In this document: piece after piece, positions 35,488 through 44,146 of the stretch
Layout: every line of letters starts with the position of its first letter
How positions within the stretch are numbered: position 1 is the first letter of the stretch
From: Actinoplanes xinjiangensis
GTDB taxonomy: Bacteria > Actinomycetota > Actinomycetes > Mycobacteriales > Micromonosporaceae
Length of the DNA stretch: 64,000 bases
Direction of reading: 5' to 3'
Assembly (NCBI RefSeq): GCF_003148685.1
Contig: NZ_QGGR01000018.1
Location: forward strand, 62,001-126,000
Position numbers and translations under genes: made by a program
The notes under the pieces: generated by a model
Seen by the model: only the letters and a program-made list of their open reading frames with translations
Databases searched by the model: none
What the model was told of the DNA's origin: nothing

Positions 35488-35835
35488 TCAAGGCAGGTCG
35501 GCGGGCATCTGCGGCGGAGACTCCGATCGGGCGGCCCGCACCCTGGAGACGACGGCATGGATGGCGAGGTTGAGCCACGCGGGTCCGACGATCACCGCGT
35601 GATGCCCGAATTCGCTGAGACCGTCGAAGGCGTAGGGGTTCGCGCAGAACACGAGGGACCAGGGCATCCCCAGCAGCGTCAGCGGCAGCCACGCCGGTAG
35701 CAGCGCGACGCCGGAGGTCGGGCCGGCGTCCGGTGCGCCCAGGGCGACGGCGGCCAGCAAGCCATAGAGCGCAGTGAGCGCGGCTACCGCAATCGCATGG
35801 ACGGTGAGCAGCCGCCGCGCTCTGATCGAGTTCAT
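35488..35835 (-). CDS. Small three-helix membrane protein, hypothetical
   Basis: 115 residues with three predicted helices: LTVHAIAVAALTALYGLLAAV, VALLPAWLPLTLLGMPWSLVF (each about 21 residues, quoted in part) and VIVGPAWLNLAIHAVVS. The C-terminus is cytoplasmic, charged and Pro-rich. ATG 35835 is preferred (AGGG six nt upstream); an earlier start at 35895 would add a Cys-rich stretch. Unknown function. Confidence 0.6.
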   Translation of the reverse strand: MNSIRARRLLTVHAIAVAALTALYGLLAAVALGAPDAGPTSGVALLPAWLPLTLLGMPWSLVFCANPYAFDGLSEFGHHAVIVGPAWLNLAIHAVVSRVRAARSESPPQMPADLP

Positions 35836-35896
35836 GCCGCACCCTAAGGCCTGACAGTCCGGGCAGCCGACGGCCGTCCCTCTCGTCATCGTCACA

Positions 35897-35928
35897 CGGG
35901 ACGGACTCCTCCAGGAGAGCCCGTCCCG
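35897..35928 (-). terminator. Hairpin terminator-like structure
   Basis: CGGGACGG (35897-35904) pairs with CCGTCCCG (35921-35928), and inside CTCCT pairs with AGGAG. On the minus strand it lies 11 bp beyond the stop of the weak gene at 35939-36232. No T-tract. Confidence 0.5.
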
Positions 35929-35938
35929 CGTAGTCGGG

Positions 35939-36232
35939 TCACTCGGTGCCGGCGACGCCCACGGGGCAGGAGAGCCCGTTGGGAGCGGGCTGCAAGTACC
36001 TGGATTGGCGCGTTAGGAATTCCGCAGTGAAGGCAACGGCTCGCAGATCGCCGCCATCCTTACGTTTGCTTTCGTTTGCCTGCGAAGGACAACTGCGTCT
36101 GATGAGTAGCGCTAGGCCTGGAGTGCGCAGACCTGCTGCAGGTTCATTGCGAGGACACGACGGGCCGGGCGCCGGAGGCGGCACCTCATGCGCTAGGTCG
36201 ACGGTGCCGGTCGGCGGATCGCGTGTACGCAT
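35939..36232 (-). CDS. Possible small protein, hypothetical
   Basis: A 97-codon frame from ATG 36232. Support: a hairpin begins 11 bp after the stop, and an AT-rich TATTCT lies just before the start. Against: no ribosome site, no recognisable domain, and mixed codon use. The product is basic and Pro-rich with scattered Cys. It may equally be a decayed gene or a noncoding transcript. Confidence 0.25.
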   Translation of the reverse strand: MRTRDPPTGTVDLAHEVPPPAPGPSCPRNEPAAGLRTPGLALLIRRSCPSQANESKRKDGGDLRAVAFTAEFLTRQSRYLQPAPNGLSCPVGVAGTE

Positions 36233-36459
36233 GGCGAGAATAAGGCGGCGCGCATCGTCGGTCTTTCAGAGGCCTTACGACCGATTAATGATGATTTGCG
36301 AATCTGCCAAGGTTGTTCTACGCGGCCGTCCGCGTACTCACCAGTTCAGCGATCTCATGGTCGAACTGCCTGTGCGGGACAGTCGTTTGTGGAGACGCAA
36401 ACTGGACGGATCGGGCTAAATCCTGGACGTCGTCGCGACAAAGTGGCAGCTTAGAAGGC

Positions 36460-36576
36460 ATGAACGTCGATCGAGTCGAGCCGAACGCGAGCAGTAGTCA
36501 GGGCGGTGCTCCGTTGCGCAACTGCACCTCTCGGGCGAGCCCGAGAAGAGCGCATGACTACCTCACGAATGACTAG
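36460..36576 (+). CDS. Possible 38-residue peptide, hypothetical
   Basis: ATG 36460 (AGAAGG just upstream) opens 38 codons ending at TAG 36576; the product starts MNVDRVEPNASSSQGG. A clean hairpin begins at the stop codon, which suggests a transcript ends here. Protein evidence is weak; a small RNA is an alternative. Confidence 0.3.
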   Translation: MNVDRVEPNASSSQGGAPLRNCTSRASPRRAHDYLTND

Positions 36577-36607
36577 AGGGCGATCCGCCGGCCAGCGAAT
36601 CGCCCTC
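36576..36607 (+). terminator. Intrinsic terminator-like hairpin
   Basis: GAGGGCGAT (36576-36584) pairs perfectly with ATCGCCCTC (36599-36607), loop 14 nt. Confidence 0.65.
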
Positions 36608-36658
36608 ACATCGCCCACCCCATCGGATGCCTTCCACAGCCCCTAGACGGAGGACGAC

Positions 36659-36895
36659 TTGTCCAAACTACCCAGTAAGCCCGCATCTCGTCACGTCAAT
36701 CAAGACCACCGTCCTGCGGTAGTTCGCATCGCCGCCTATGCCACGGGCACCTTCTTCACGGCCGTCCCGTCGCTGATGGTGGCCGCCGGCCAGTGGCAGA
36801 TTGACGACGGGACGCTTCGGCTCGCCATCGTCGCGGTCACGGCCATCGCGGCGCTGGCTCAGCTCGTCGCGGCCGTTTCGATCCTCCGCCGCTAG
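36659..36895 (+). CDS. Small two-helix membrane protein, hypothetical
   Basis: 78 residues from TTG 36659 with GGAGG 5 nt upstream. A hydrophilic N-terminus (~22 residues) precedes two hydrophobic helices ([21 protein letters not shown] in part; [20 protein letters not shown]). It is followed 10 bp later by a strong terminator. Size and topology are holin-like, but no lysis genes are nearby, so the function stays open. Confidence 0.65.
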   Translation: MSKLPSKPASRHVNQDHRPAVVRIAAYATGTFFTAVPSLMVAAGQWQIDDGTLRLAIVAVTAIAALAQLVAAVSILRR

Positions 36896-36905
36896 CACCT
36901 GTGTT

Positions 36906-36941
36906 CGGTCCGGCCAGGGAACCCCAACCCCGGCCGGACCG
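36906..36941 (+). terminator. Intrinsic terminator
   Basis: CGGTCCGGCC (36906-36915) pairs perfectly with GGCCGGACCG (36932-36941), loop 16 nt, placed 11 bp after the stop of the two-helix protein. It could also serve msrA from the other side. Confidence 0.75.
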
Positions 36942-36999
36942 CAAAGGTCAACCGAGGAGGGGGCAGATGACTAGCCGGTGTTCAGGTGTTCTGCGGTCT

Positions 37000-37670
<671 letters not shown>

Positions 37671-37674
<4 letters not shown>

Positions 37675-38117
37675 TCCCTTCGTCCGCTGTCGGTAACGCT
37701 GAGACGGAGGTATTCCTTACCGATGGTCTCCGCGACGGAGGTGGCCTCGTCGTCGCTGTCGTACCTGCGGCGGGGCCAGAAGAACCCTCGCAAGCCGTCG
37801 CCCTTGGTGCGGGGCACGACGTGGGTGTGCAGGTGCGGTACCGACTGGGAGACGACGTTGTTCATCGCGACGAAGGTGCCCTGCGCGTCCAGGGCGGCCG
37901 GGACGGCGGCGGAGATCAGCTGCACGAAACGGAAGTAATCCGGCAGAAGGTCGGCGTCGAGCTGGGGGAGCGTCACGATGTGCGGCCGGGGGATGACCAG
38001 AACGTGGCCCTGGAAAACGGGGCGGACGTCGAGAAAGGCGATACCGGCCGGGGAGGACGCGACCGTGAAAGCCGGGATCGATCCCGCCACGATGCCGCAG
38101 AACACGCAGTCCGCCAT
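37671..38117 (-). CDS. HIT-family hydrolase
   Basis: 148 residues. A histidine-triad nucleotide hydrolase/transferase. [12 protein letters not shown] has the Zn-type CxxC at the start, [17 protein letters not shown] follows, and the triad is HLHTHVV near residues 95-101. The C-terminal ~45 residues extend beyond the minimal HINT fold. ATG 38117 is preceded by TAGTCT at exactly 6 nt. It diverges from metB with only 24 bp between start codons. Confidence 0.92.
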
Positions 38118-38141
38118 CAGGTGAGACTAGCCTTGCGCAAC
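38118..38141. promoter_or_regulatory. 24-bp divergent leaderless promoter region (HIT / metB)
   Basis: The whole gap between two start codons is 24 bp. Minus strand: TAGTCT (38129-38124) then 6 nt and ATG 38117. Plus strand: TAGCCT (38128-38133) then 8 nt and ATG 38142. The two -10 boxes overlap by 2 bp, so the -35 contacts of each must fall inside the opposing gene. Confidence 0.55.
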
Positions 38142-39293
38142 ATGACGGCTAACAGCTACGGGTTCGACACCCTCGCCATCCACGCCGGCCAGGAGCCGGA
38201 CCCGCGGACCGGTGCGGTGGTGCCACCCATCTATCAGACGAGTACCTACGCCCAGGATGCCGTCGGCGCCCCCCGCCTGGGTTACGAGTACAGCCGGTCC
38301 GGTAACCCGACCCGGGACGCCCTCCAGGAGTGCCTGGCCGCGATCGAGGGCGGGCGGCGCGGGCTGGCCTTCGCCAGCGGCCTGGCGGCCGAGGACACCC
38401 TTCTGCGTACGGTGTGCCGCCCCGGCGACCACGTGGTGATCCCGAACGACGCGTACGGCGGCACGTTCCGCCTGTTCAGCAAGGTCGCCGAGCGCTGGGG
38501 CCTGGACTGGACGGCCGTTCCGCTGGACGACATCGACGCGGTGCGGGCCGCGTTCCGCCCCGGGCACACCCGGCTGATCTGGTCCGAGACGCCCACCAAC
38601 CCGCTGCTCAACGTGAACGATGTCGCGCAACTGGCCGGCCTCGCCCACGAGTACGACGCGATGCTGGCGGTGGACAACACGTTCGCCTCGCCGTACCTCC
38701 AGCAGCCGATCACCCTCGGCGCCGACGTGGTGATCCACTCGACCACCAAGTACCTGGGCGGGCACTCCGACGTGGTCGGCGGCGCGCTGGTCACCGCGGA
38801 CGCCGGGCTCGGCGACGAGCTGGCCTTCCACCAGAACGCGATGGGCGGCGTCAACGGTCCCTTCGACGCCTGGCTGACGCTGCGGGGCATCAAGACCCTG
38901 GGTGTACGGATGGACCGGCACTGTGACAACGCCGAGCGGATCGTCGGTTACCTGAGGGAGCACCCCGCCGTGGCGAGCGTGCTCTACCCGGGGCTGGAGA
39001 CCCACCCCGGTCACGAGGTCGCGGCCAAGCAGATGAGCCGGTTCGGTGGCATGGTGTCGTTCCGCGCGGCGGGCGGCCCGGAGGCGGCGATCGCCGTCTG
39101 CAACCGGGCGAAGCTCTTCGTGCTCGCGGAGTCGCTCGGTGGTGTCGAATCGCTCATCGAGCACCCGGGTCAGATGACACATCTGTCGGCTGCGGGCTCA
39201 GCGCTTGAAGTTCCCGCCGATCTCGTGCGACTGTCTGTCGGCATCGAAACCGTTGACGATCTGCTCGCCGATCTCGAGCAGGCTCTCGGATAA
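38142..39293 (+). CDS. metB: Cystathionine gamma-synthase
   Basis: 383 residues. PLP-dependent Cys/Met metabolism enzyme joining an activated homoserine and cysteine to cystathionine. YEYSRSGNPTRDALQECLA and AFASGLAAEDTLLR are typical, AVDNTFASPYLQQP holds the PLP-ring aspartate, and the Schiff-base Lys203 is in HSTTKYLGGHSD. It could also have gamma-lyase activity; sequence alone does not separate them. Position after cbs and before greA matches Rv1077-Rv1080c. The start is supported by the TAGCCT box. Confidence 0.93.
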   Translation: MTANSYGFDTLAIHAGQEPDPRTGAVVPPIYQTSTYAQDAVGAPRLGYEYSRSGNPTRDALQECLAAIEGGRRGLAFASGLAAEDTLLRTVCRPGDHVVIPNDAYGGTFRLFSKVAERWGLDWTAVPLDDIDAVRAAFRPGHTRLIWSETPTNPLLNVNDVAQLAGLAHEYDAMLAVDNTFASPYLQQPITLGADVVIHSTTKYLGGHSDVVGGALVTADAGLGDELAFHQNAMGGVNGPFDAWLTLRGIKTLGVRMDRHCDNAERIVGYLREHPAVASVLYPGLETHPGHEVAAKQMSRFGGMVSFRAAGGPEAAIAVCNRAKLFVLAESLGGVESLIEHPGQMTHLSAAGSALEVPADLVRLSVGIETVDDLLADLEQALG

Positions 39294-39319
39294 CAGACCG
39301 ACGCTGGAGAAGCTGCGCG

Positions 39320-40678
39320 ATGGACTCGACGACCTGGGTGGGCGCCACCGCCAAACAGATCTCCCGTGCGGTGCGCCGCGGTGACGCGAGCGCCACCCAG
39401 GTCGTGGCCGACCACCTGGAACAGATCGCCATCTCCGACCCGGCCCTCGGTGCTTTCCGGGTGGTCCGGGGCGGCGAGGCGATCACCGAGGCGGAGAAGG
39501 TCGACGACCAGGAGGACCTGGCCAACCTGCCGCTCGCCGGGGTGCCGGTGGCGGTCAAGGAGAACACCGCGGTGGCGGGGCTGCCCACGTGGCACGGCTC
39601 GGCCGCCGCGCGTACCCCCGAGGTCGCTGAAGTGGACCACGAAGTGGTCCGGAGGTTGCGCGGCGCCGGCGCCGTCGTGGTCGGGGTGACCAAGATGCCG
39701 GAGATGGGCCTGTGGGCCGTCACCGACGACGAGGACGGCCCGACCCGCAACCCGTGGGACCTGGACCGGACCCCGGGTGGCTCGTCCGGTGGCTCGGCCG
39801 CCGCGGTGGCCGCCGGCCTGGTGCCGATCGCGCAGGGCAACGACGGGCTCGGCTCGATCCGGATCCCGGCCGCCTGCTGCGGCCTGGTCGGGCTCAAGCC
39901 GGGCCGCGGCGTCGTCCCGGTCGACTTCGGCGACAAGGACTGGTTCGGCCTGGTCGAGAACGGGGTGCTCACCACCACGGTGGCGGACGCCGTGCTGGGC
40001 TTCTCGGTGCTCGCCGGTCAGTCCCCGGCCAAGCTGGTCGAGCCGGCGAGGCTGCGGATCGGCGTCTCGCTGCGTTCCCCGGCGGCCGGGGTGAAACCGG
40101 ACGAGGCGAACGTCTCGGCCGTCGCGAAGGCCGCCAAGCTGCTCGTCGACGTCGGGCACGACACGGTCACCGCCGACCCGGTCTACCCGACCGGCGTGGC
40201 TCTGGGCGTGCTGGCGACCTGGTTCGCCGGGGCGTATGTGAACTCGGAGGGCCTGCCGATCGAGCGCCTCCAGCCGCGGACCCGCCGGCACATCGCCCTG
40301 GGCCGGGCCGCGATGAAGGCCGGGCTGGTGCGGCAGAAGCAGCGCGACGCGTGGCGGGAGCGGTCCACCCAGTTCTTCGCCGACAAGTCGGTCGACCTGC
40401 TGCTCACCCCGGCCCTGGCGACCACGCCGCCGCCCGCCGTGCTCTATTCGGCGTCGGCCTGGCGCAAGAACATGTGGGCCAACGCGGCCTACGCGCCGTA
40501 CGCGGCGCCGTGGAACTACGCCGGACTCCCCGCGCTCGTCGTGCCGGTCGGTTTCCGCCCGGACGGCCTGCCGCTCGCGATCCAGCTCGTCGGCCCGCCC
40601 GGATCGGAGTTGCTGCTGCTCTCGGTGGCCGGCCAATTCGAGGTGGCGAATCCCTGGCAGCGGCACGCACTGGTGTGA
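39320..40678 (+). CDS. Amidase-signature family protein
   Basis: 452 residues. The Ser-cisSer-Lys triad is readable: Lys80 in VAVKENTAV, Ser155 in TPGGSSGGSAAAVAAG and Ser179 in GLGSIRIPAAC. GLVGLKPGRG follows, as in GatA-like amidases. Substrate unknown; no GatB/GatC neighbour, so it is not the aminoacyl-tRNA amidotransferase subunit. It begins 26 bp after metB and ends 24 bp before threonine dehydratase on the same strand. Confidence 0.93.
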   Translation: MDSTTWVGATAKQISRAVRRGDASATQVVADHLEQIAISDPALGAFRVVRGGEAITEAEKVDDQEDLANLPLAGVPVAVKENTAVAGLPTWHGSAAARTPEVAEVDHEVVRRLRGAGAVVVGVTKMPEMGLWAVTDDEDGPTRNPWDLDRTPGGSSGGSAAAVAAGLVPIAQGNDGLGSIRIPAACCGLVGLKPGRGVVPVDFGDKDWFGLVENGVLTTTVADAVLGFSVLAGQSPAKLVEPARLRIGVSLRSPAAGVKPDEANVSAVAKAAKLLVDVGHDTVTADPVYPTGVALGVLATWFAGAYVNSEGLPIERLQPRTRRHIALGRAAMKAGLVRQKQRDAWRERSTQFFADKSVDLLLTPALATTPPPAVLYSASAWRKNMWANAAYAPYAAPWNYAGLPALVVPVGFRPDGLPLAIQLVGPPGSELLLLSVAGQFEVANPWQRHALV

Positions 40679-40702
40679 TCGTCGATGGCACGATTGGTGT
40701 CC

Positions 40703-41950
40703 ATGACCGCTGCCGGTAGCTCTCTCGACCTGCTCACCCTCGCCGACGTCGAGGCCGCCCGCGATCTGCTGGCGGGGGTGGTCAAGGAGACGCCGCTGAT
40801 CCCGTCGCGGCCACTCAGCGAGATCACCGGGATGCCGGTCTGGCTCAAGTGCGAGAACCAGCAGCGCGCCGGGTCGTACAAGGTGCGCGGGGCGTACACC
40901 CGGATCTCCCGCCTCTCGGCTGCGGAGCGGGCTCGCGGCGTGGTCGCGGCGAGCGCCGGTAACCACGCGCAGGGGGTGGCGCTCGCGGCCGGTCTGCTCG
41001 GTGCCCGGGCCACCGTCTTCATGCCGGAGGGCGCGCCGCTGCCCAAGGTCTCCGCCACCAAGGGGTACGGCGCGGCCGTCGAGTACGCCGGGACCAGCGT
41101 GGACGACGCGCTGGAGGCGGCACACGACTTCGCCCGTACGACCGGGGCGGTGTTGATCCACCCGTTCGACCATCCGGACGTGATCGCCGGGCAGGGCACC
41201 GTCGCGCTGGAGATCCTGGCGCAGTGCCCGGAGGCGGCGACGATCGTGACCGCGGTCGGCGGTGGTGGCCTGATCTCCGGGCTGGCGGTCGCGGCGAAGG
41301 CGTTGCGGCCGGACATCCGGATCATCGGGGTGCAGGCGAGCGGCGCGGCGGCGTACCCTCCCTCGCTCGCCGCCGGTGCCCCGCGCAAGCTGGAGTCGTG
41401 CGCGACGATCGCCGACGGCATCGCCGTCCTGCGTCCCGGGGATCTGACGTTCGCGCACGTCGCGAAGCTGGTCGACGAGGTCGTCACGGTCAACGACGAG
41501 GACCTGTCGGCGGCGCTGCTGGTGCTGCTGGAGCGGCACAAGACGGTGGTGGAGCCGGCCGGGGCGGCTGCGGCGGCGGCCCTGCTGACCGGTGCCCACG
41601 TGCCGTCCGGTGGCCCGGTGGTGGCGATCCTGTCCGGCGGCAACATCGACCCGATGCTGCTGCTGCGGGTGATCGAGCACGGGCTGGCGTCGGCGGGCCG
41701 GTTCCTGCGGCTGGCGGTGCGCTGCTCGGACCGGCCGGGAGAGCTGGCCCGGCTGCTGCGGGAGATCGCCGGGCAGCGGGCGAACGTCGTCGACGTGAAC
41801 CATTCGCGGCAGAGCCCGCGGCTCAGCTTCGGCGAGGTGGAGGTGGCGCTGTCGGTGGAGACCCGCGGGCCGGCCCACTCGTCGGCGCTGATCAAGGCGC
41901 TGCGGGACGCCGGTTACCGGGTGGCACTGCTGGCCGACACGACCCCGTGA
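40703..41950 (+). CDS. ilvA: Threonine dehydratase (threonine ammonia-lyase)
   Basis: 415 residues. PLP enzyme turning threonine into 2-oxobutanoate. Schiff-base Lys60 is in QRAGSYKVRGAY, SAGNHAQGVALAA is the substrate loop, and AVGGGGLISG binds the PLP phosphate. The C-terminal ~80 residues (FLRLAVRCSDRPGELARLL onward) form one ACT-like regulatory domain, the short biosynthetic/catabolic form. ATG 40703 is chosen; ATG 40685 would add six residues and neither has a clear ribosome site. A perfect terminator follows. Confidence 0.92.
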   Translation: MTAAGSSLDLLTLADVEAARDLLAGVVKETPLIPSRPLSEITGMPVWLKCENQQRAGSYKVRGAYTRISRLSAAERARGVVAASAGNHAQGVALAAGLLGARATVFMPEGAPLPKVSATKGYGAAVEYAGTSVDDALEAAHDFARTTGAVLIHPFDHPDVIAGQGTVALEILAQCPEAATIVTAVGGGGLISGLAVAAKALRPDIRIIGVQASGAAAYPPSLAAGAPRKLESCATIADGIAVLRPGDLTFAHVAKLVDEVVTVNDEDLSAALLVLLERHKTVVEPAGAAAAAALLTGAHVPSGGPVVAILSGGNIDPMLLLRVIEHGLASAGRFLRLAVRCSDRPGELARLLREIAGQRANVVDVNHSRQSPRLSFGEVEVALSVETRGPAHSSALIKALRDAGYRVALLADTTP

Positions 41951-41957
41951 CATGAAC

Positions 41958-41985
41958 GAGCCCGCGGCATGGTCGCCGCGGGCTC
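41958..41985. terminator. Bidirectional terminator between threonine dehydratase and greA
   Basis: GAGCCCGCGGC (41958-41968) pairs perfectly with GCCGCGGGCTC (41975-41985), loop 6 nt. It lies between two convergent stops. Confidence 0.8.
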
Positions 41986-42003
41986 CTGACGAGGATCGGG
42001 GGA

Positions 42004-42498
42004 TCAGCCCTCGAAGGGGCCGAACTCGACCACGGTGACCTTGATGTCCGCGCCGCTCGGGGCCGCGTAGGTGACCGTCTGGCCGGGGCGGGAACCGAGG
42101 ATGGCCTTGCCCAGCGCCGACTCGGGGCTGTAGACCTTCAGCTTGGTGGTGGAGGCGATCTCCCGCGAGCCGAGCAGGAAGGTCTCGGTGTCGTTCTGGT
42201 CGTCGTCGAAGTAGATCGTCACGACCGAGCCGGGGCCCACCGAGTCGGCGGCCTTGATCTCGCCGACCTCCGAGTTGCGCAGGAACTCCTTCAAGTACAG
42301 GATGCGGCCCTCCTGGCGGCTCTGCTCCTCACGCGCCGCGTGGTATCCACCGTTCTCGCGGAGGTCGCCTTCCTCACGCCGGGCATTGATCTCCGCCGCT
42401 ATCGCCGGCCGGTTGGCGATCAACTCGTCGAGCTCGGCCTGCAGCCGGTCGTAAGCGTCCTGGGAGAGCCAGGTCTTCGGCGCCTCGGAACTGGGCAC
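42004..42498 (-). CDS. greA: Transcription elongation factor GreA
   Basis: 164 residues. Stimulates cleavage of backtracked RNA by RNA polymerase. The N-terminal coiled coil (AYDRLQAELDELIANRPAIA, 20 residues) has the tip acidic motif EEGDLRENGGYHAA, with the catalytic Asp/Glu near residue 43. The C-terminal FKBP-like domain includes DSVGPGSVVTIYFDDD and ILGSRPGQTVTYAAPSG. GTG 42498 has GGAG at a normal distance. Its upstream region carries four 18-20-bp direct repeats. The DUF4307 gene lies upstream, as in mycobacteria. Confidence 0.96.
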   Translation of the reverse strand: MPSSEAPKTWLSQDAYDRLQAELDELIANRPAIAAEINARREEGDLRENGGYHAAREEQSRQEGRILYLKEFLRNSEVGEIKAADSVGPGSVVTIYFDDDQNDTETFLLGSREIASTTKLKVYSPESALGKAILGSRPGQTVTYAAPSGADIKVTVVEFGPFEG

Positions 42499-42529
42499 GG
42501 TCGATCTCCTTGCTGAAACTGGGCAGTGT

Positions 42530-42606
42530 CACTACACGGGCTGGAACCACTACACGGGCTTGGGAATCACTACACGAGCTGGGAATCACTACACGGGGTC
42601 GAAACA
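42530..42606 (-). repeat. Four direct repeats upstream of greA
   Basis: CACTACACG begins at 42530, 42548, 42568 and 42587, each followed by a variant of GGCTGGGAAT. Spacings of 18, 20 and 19 bp place the units on nearly the same DNA face. They lie 32-105 bp upstream of the greA start. In the greA direction each unit reads CGTGTAGTG and contains TAGTG, so they could be operator iterons or tandem promoters. Confidence 0.85.
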
Positions 42607-42711
42607 TGCCGCCCGGAAGGCGTCATGCTGAACGCAGCGAATTACCAAGCTTACCAGCGGTAGGCGGGGCGCCCGGAAGGTGAAATGGTGTCGGATCTCG
42701 ACGTGGCGACG

Positions 42712-43131
42712 TCAGCCCGCGGCGCGACAGCCCATCACATCGCCCACCGAGGCCTTGCTCCCGGTCGTCACCGGCTGCCTGACCTCGACCGCGCCGCCAC
42801 CCTCGGGCGCCCGCACCGTCACGGCCTGACGGCCGACCTCGAAACCGTCGTAGTCGCGGGCCCGGACCATGCACATCGCGGCACCGCCGGACGGCACCCG
42901 GACGCGGAACTCGACCACCATCTCGGTGTCCGACGGGATGTTCCAGCCGATGATGTCGGCCGTGTAGTCGGTCTGACCGTACTTCTCGTAGTACGCATAG
43001 GTGAGGCCGGTGATCCCCACACCGAAGATCACGGTGGCCACGATCGGGAGCAGGCGACGCCGTCCGCCCTCACGGCGACGGCCGTACCGGCCGGGCGGGA
43101 AGACCGGTGCTGTGGCGTGCGTCTCGCTCAC
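42712..43131 (-). CDS. DUF4307 membrane protein
   Basis: 139 residues: basic cytoplasmic N-terminus (~35 residues, GRYGRRREGGRRR), one transmembrane helix (LLPIVATVIFGVGITGLTYAYY in part), then an outside beta-rich DUF4307 domain with two Cys (AAMCMVRARDYDGFEVG; DVMGCRA). Function unknown. GTG 43131 has AGAGG 7-8 nt upstream. Same place as Rv1081c between greA and mca. Confidence 0.92.
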   Translation of the reverse strand: MSETHATAPVFPPGRYGRRREGGRRRLLPIVATVIFGVGITGLTYAYYEKYGQTDYTADIIGWNIPSDTEMVVEFRVRVPSGGAAMCMVRARDYDGFEVGRQAVTVRAPEGGGAVEVRQPVTTGSKASVGDVMGCRAAG

Positions 43132-43247
43132 CTGACGACCTCTCGTGCGTTTGTTGTCGGGGGGATCGGCCAGAATGGCAGGGTTCCATCTTCGCAGCCG
43201 ATCCCGGCCCGCCGAGCGCAGGCCTGGTCGAGAGGACCTCAACAACC

Positions 43248-44129
43248 GTGGCCGAGCAATTGCGTCTCATGACCGTGCACGCGCACCCCGACGACGAGTC
43301 GAGCAAGGGCGCTGCCACCATGGCGAAATACGTCGCCGAGGGCGTCCAGGTGCTGGTGGCGACCTGTACCGGCGGGGAGCGGGGCAGTGTCCTCAACCCC
43401 AAGATGGATAAGCCCGAGGTGCTCGCCGACATCACCAACATCCGCCGCGCCGAGATGGACCGGGCGCGCGAGATCCTCGGCGTCGACCAGGCGTGGCTCG
43501 GATTCGTCGACTCCGGGCTGCCCGAGGGCGACCCGCTGCCCCCGCTGCCGGAGGGCTGTTTCGGCCTCCAGGACCCGGAGGAGGCGGCCAAGCCGCTGAT
43601 CAAGCTGATCCGCGAGTTCCGGCCGCACGTCATGACGACGTATGACGAGAACGGCGGCTACCCGCACCCCGACCACATCATGTGCCACAAGGTGTCGGTG
43701 GTGGCCTTCGAGCGGGCCGGAGATCCCGAGGCCTACCCGGAGCTGGGCGAGCCGTGGCAGCCGCTGAAGCTGTATTACAACTCCGGATGGACCCGGGCGC
43801 GGATGCTCGCCCTGCACGAGGGCATGCTGGCGGCGGGGCTCGACTCGCCGTATGCGGAGTGGCTGGAGAAGTGGTCGGACCGGGACGACCGGGGCGACAA
43901 GATCACCACCCGGGTCGAGTGCGGAGAGTATTTCGAGGTCCGCGACGACGCACTGCGCGCCCACGCCACCCAGGTGGATCCGGACGGGTTCTGGTTCCAC
44001 ATCCCGCTCGAGATGCAGCAGAAGGTGTGGCCGACCGAGGACTTCGAGCTGGCCCGCTCGCTCGTCGACAGCCCGCTTCCCGAGTCCGACCTGTTCGCAG
44101 GCATCCGGGAGAAGGTCGGCAGTCACTGA
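43248..44129 (+). CDS. mca: Mycothiol S-conjugate amidase
   Basis: 293 residues. Cleaves mycothiol S-conjugates during detoxification; a Zn2+-dependent LmbE/PIG-L-fold hydrolase. The zinc/catalytic motif AHPDDES is at residues 12-18 and the third ligand is in GGYPHPDHIMCH near 136-147. MDRAREILGVDQAWLGFVDS and the Trp-rich C-terminus (DGFWFHIPLEMQQKVWPTED, 20 residues) are typical of Mca rather than MshB. GTG 43248 has GAGAGGACC upstream. Implies a mycothiol-producing actinomycete. Confidence 0.95.
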   Translation: MAEQLRLMTVHAHPDDESSKGAATMAKYVAEGVQVLVATCTGGERGSVLNPKMDKPEVLADITNIRRAEMDRAREILGVDQAWLGFVDSGLPEGDPLPPLPEGCFGLQDPEEAAKPLIKLIREFRPHVMTTYDENGGYPHPDHIMCHKVSVVAFERAGDPEAYPELGEPWQPLKLYYNSGWTRARMLALHEGMLAAGLDSPYAEWLEKWSDRDDRGDKITTRVECGEYFEVRDDALRAHATQVDPDGFWFHIPLEMQQKVWPTEDFELARSLVDSPLPESDLFAGIREKVGSH

Positions 44130-44134
44130 AGCAG

Positions 44135-44146
44135 TACGCTGGGGGC
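44135..44146 (+). promoter_or_regulatory. Leaderless-type -10 element
   Basis: TACGCT (44135-44140), then 6 nt (GGGGGC) and GTG 44147. The G-run touches the start codon and so is not a normally spaced ribosome site. Confidence 0.5.

Noticed and set aside
36659-36895. Holin of a prophage
   Set aside because: Topology fits, but no endolysin, capsid or integrase gene lies nearby, so it is listed only as a small membrane protein.
42530-42606. CRISPR array
   Set aside because: Repeat cores of 9-19 bp recur with almost no unique spacers and there are no cas genes.
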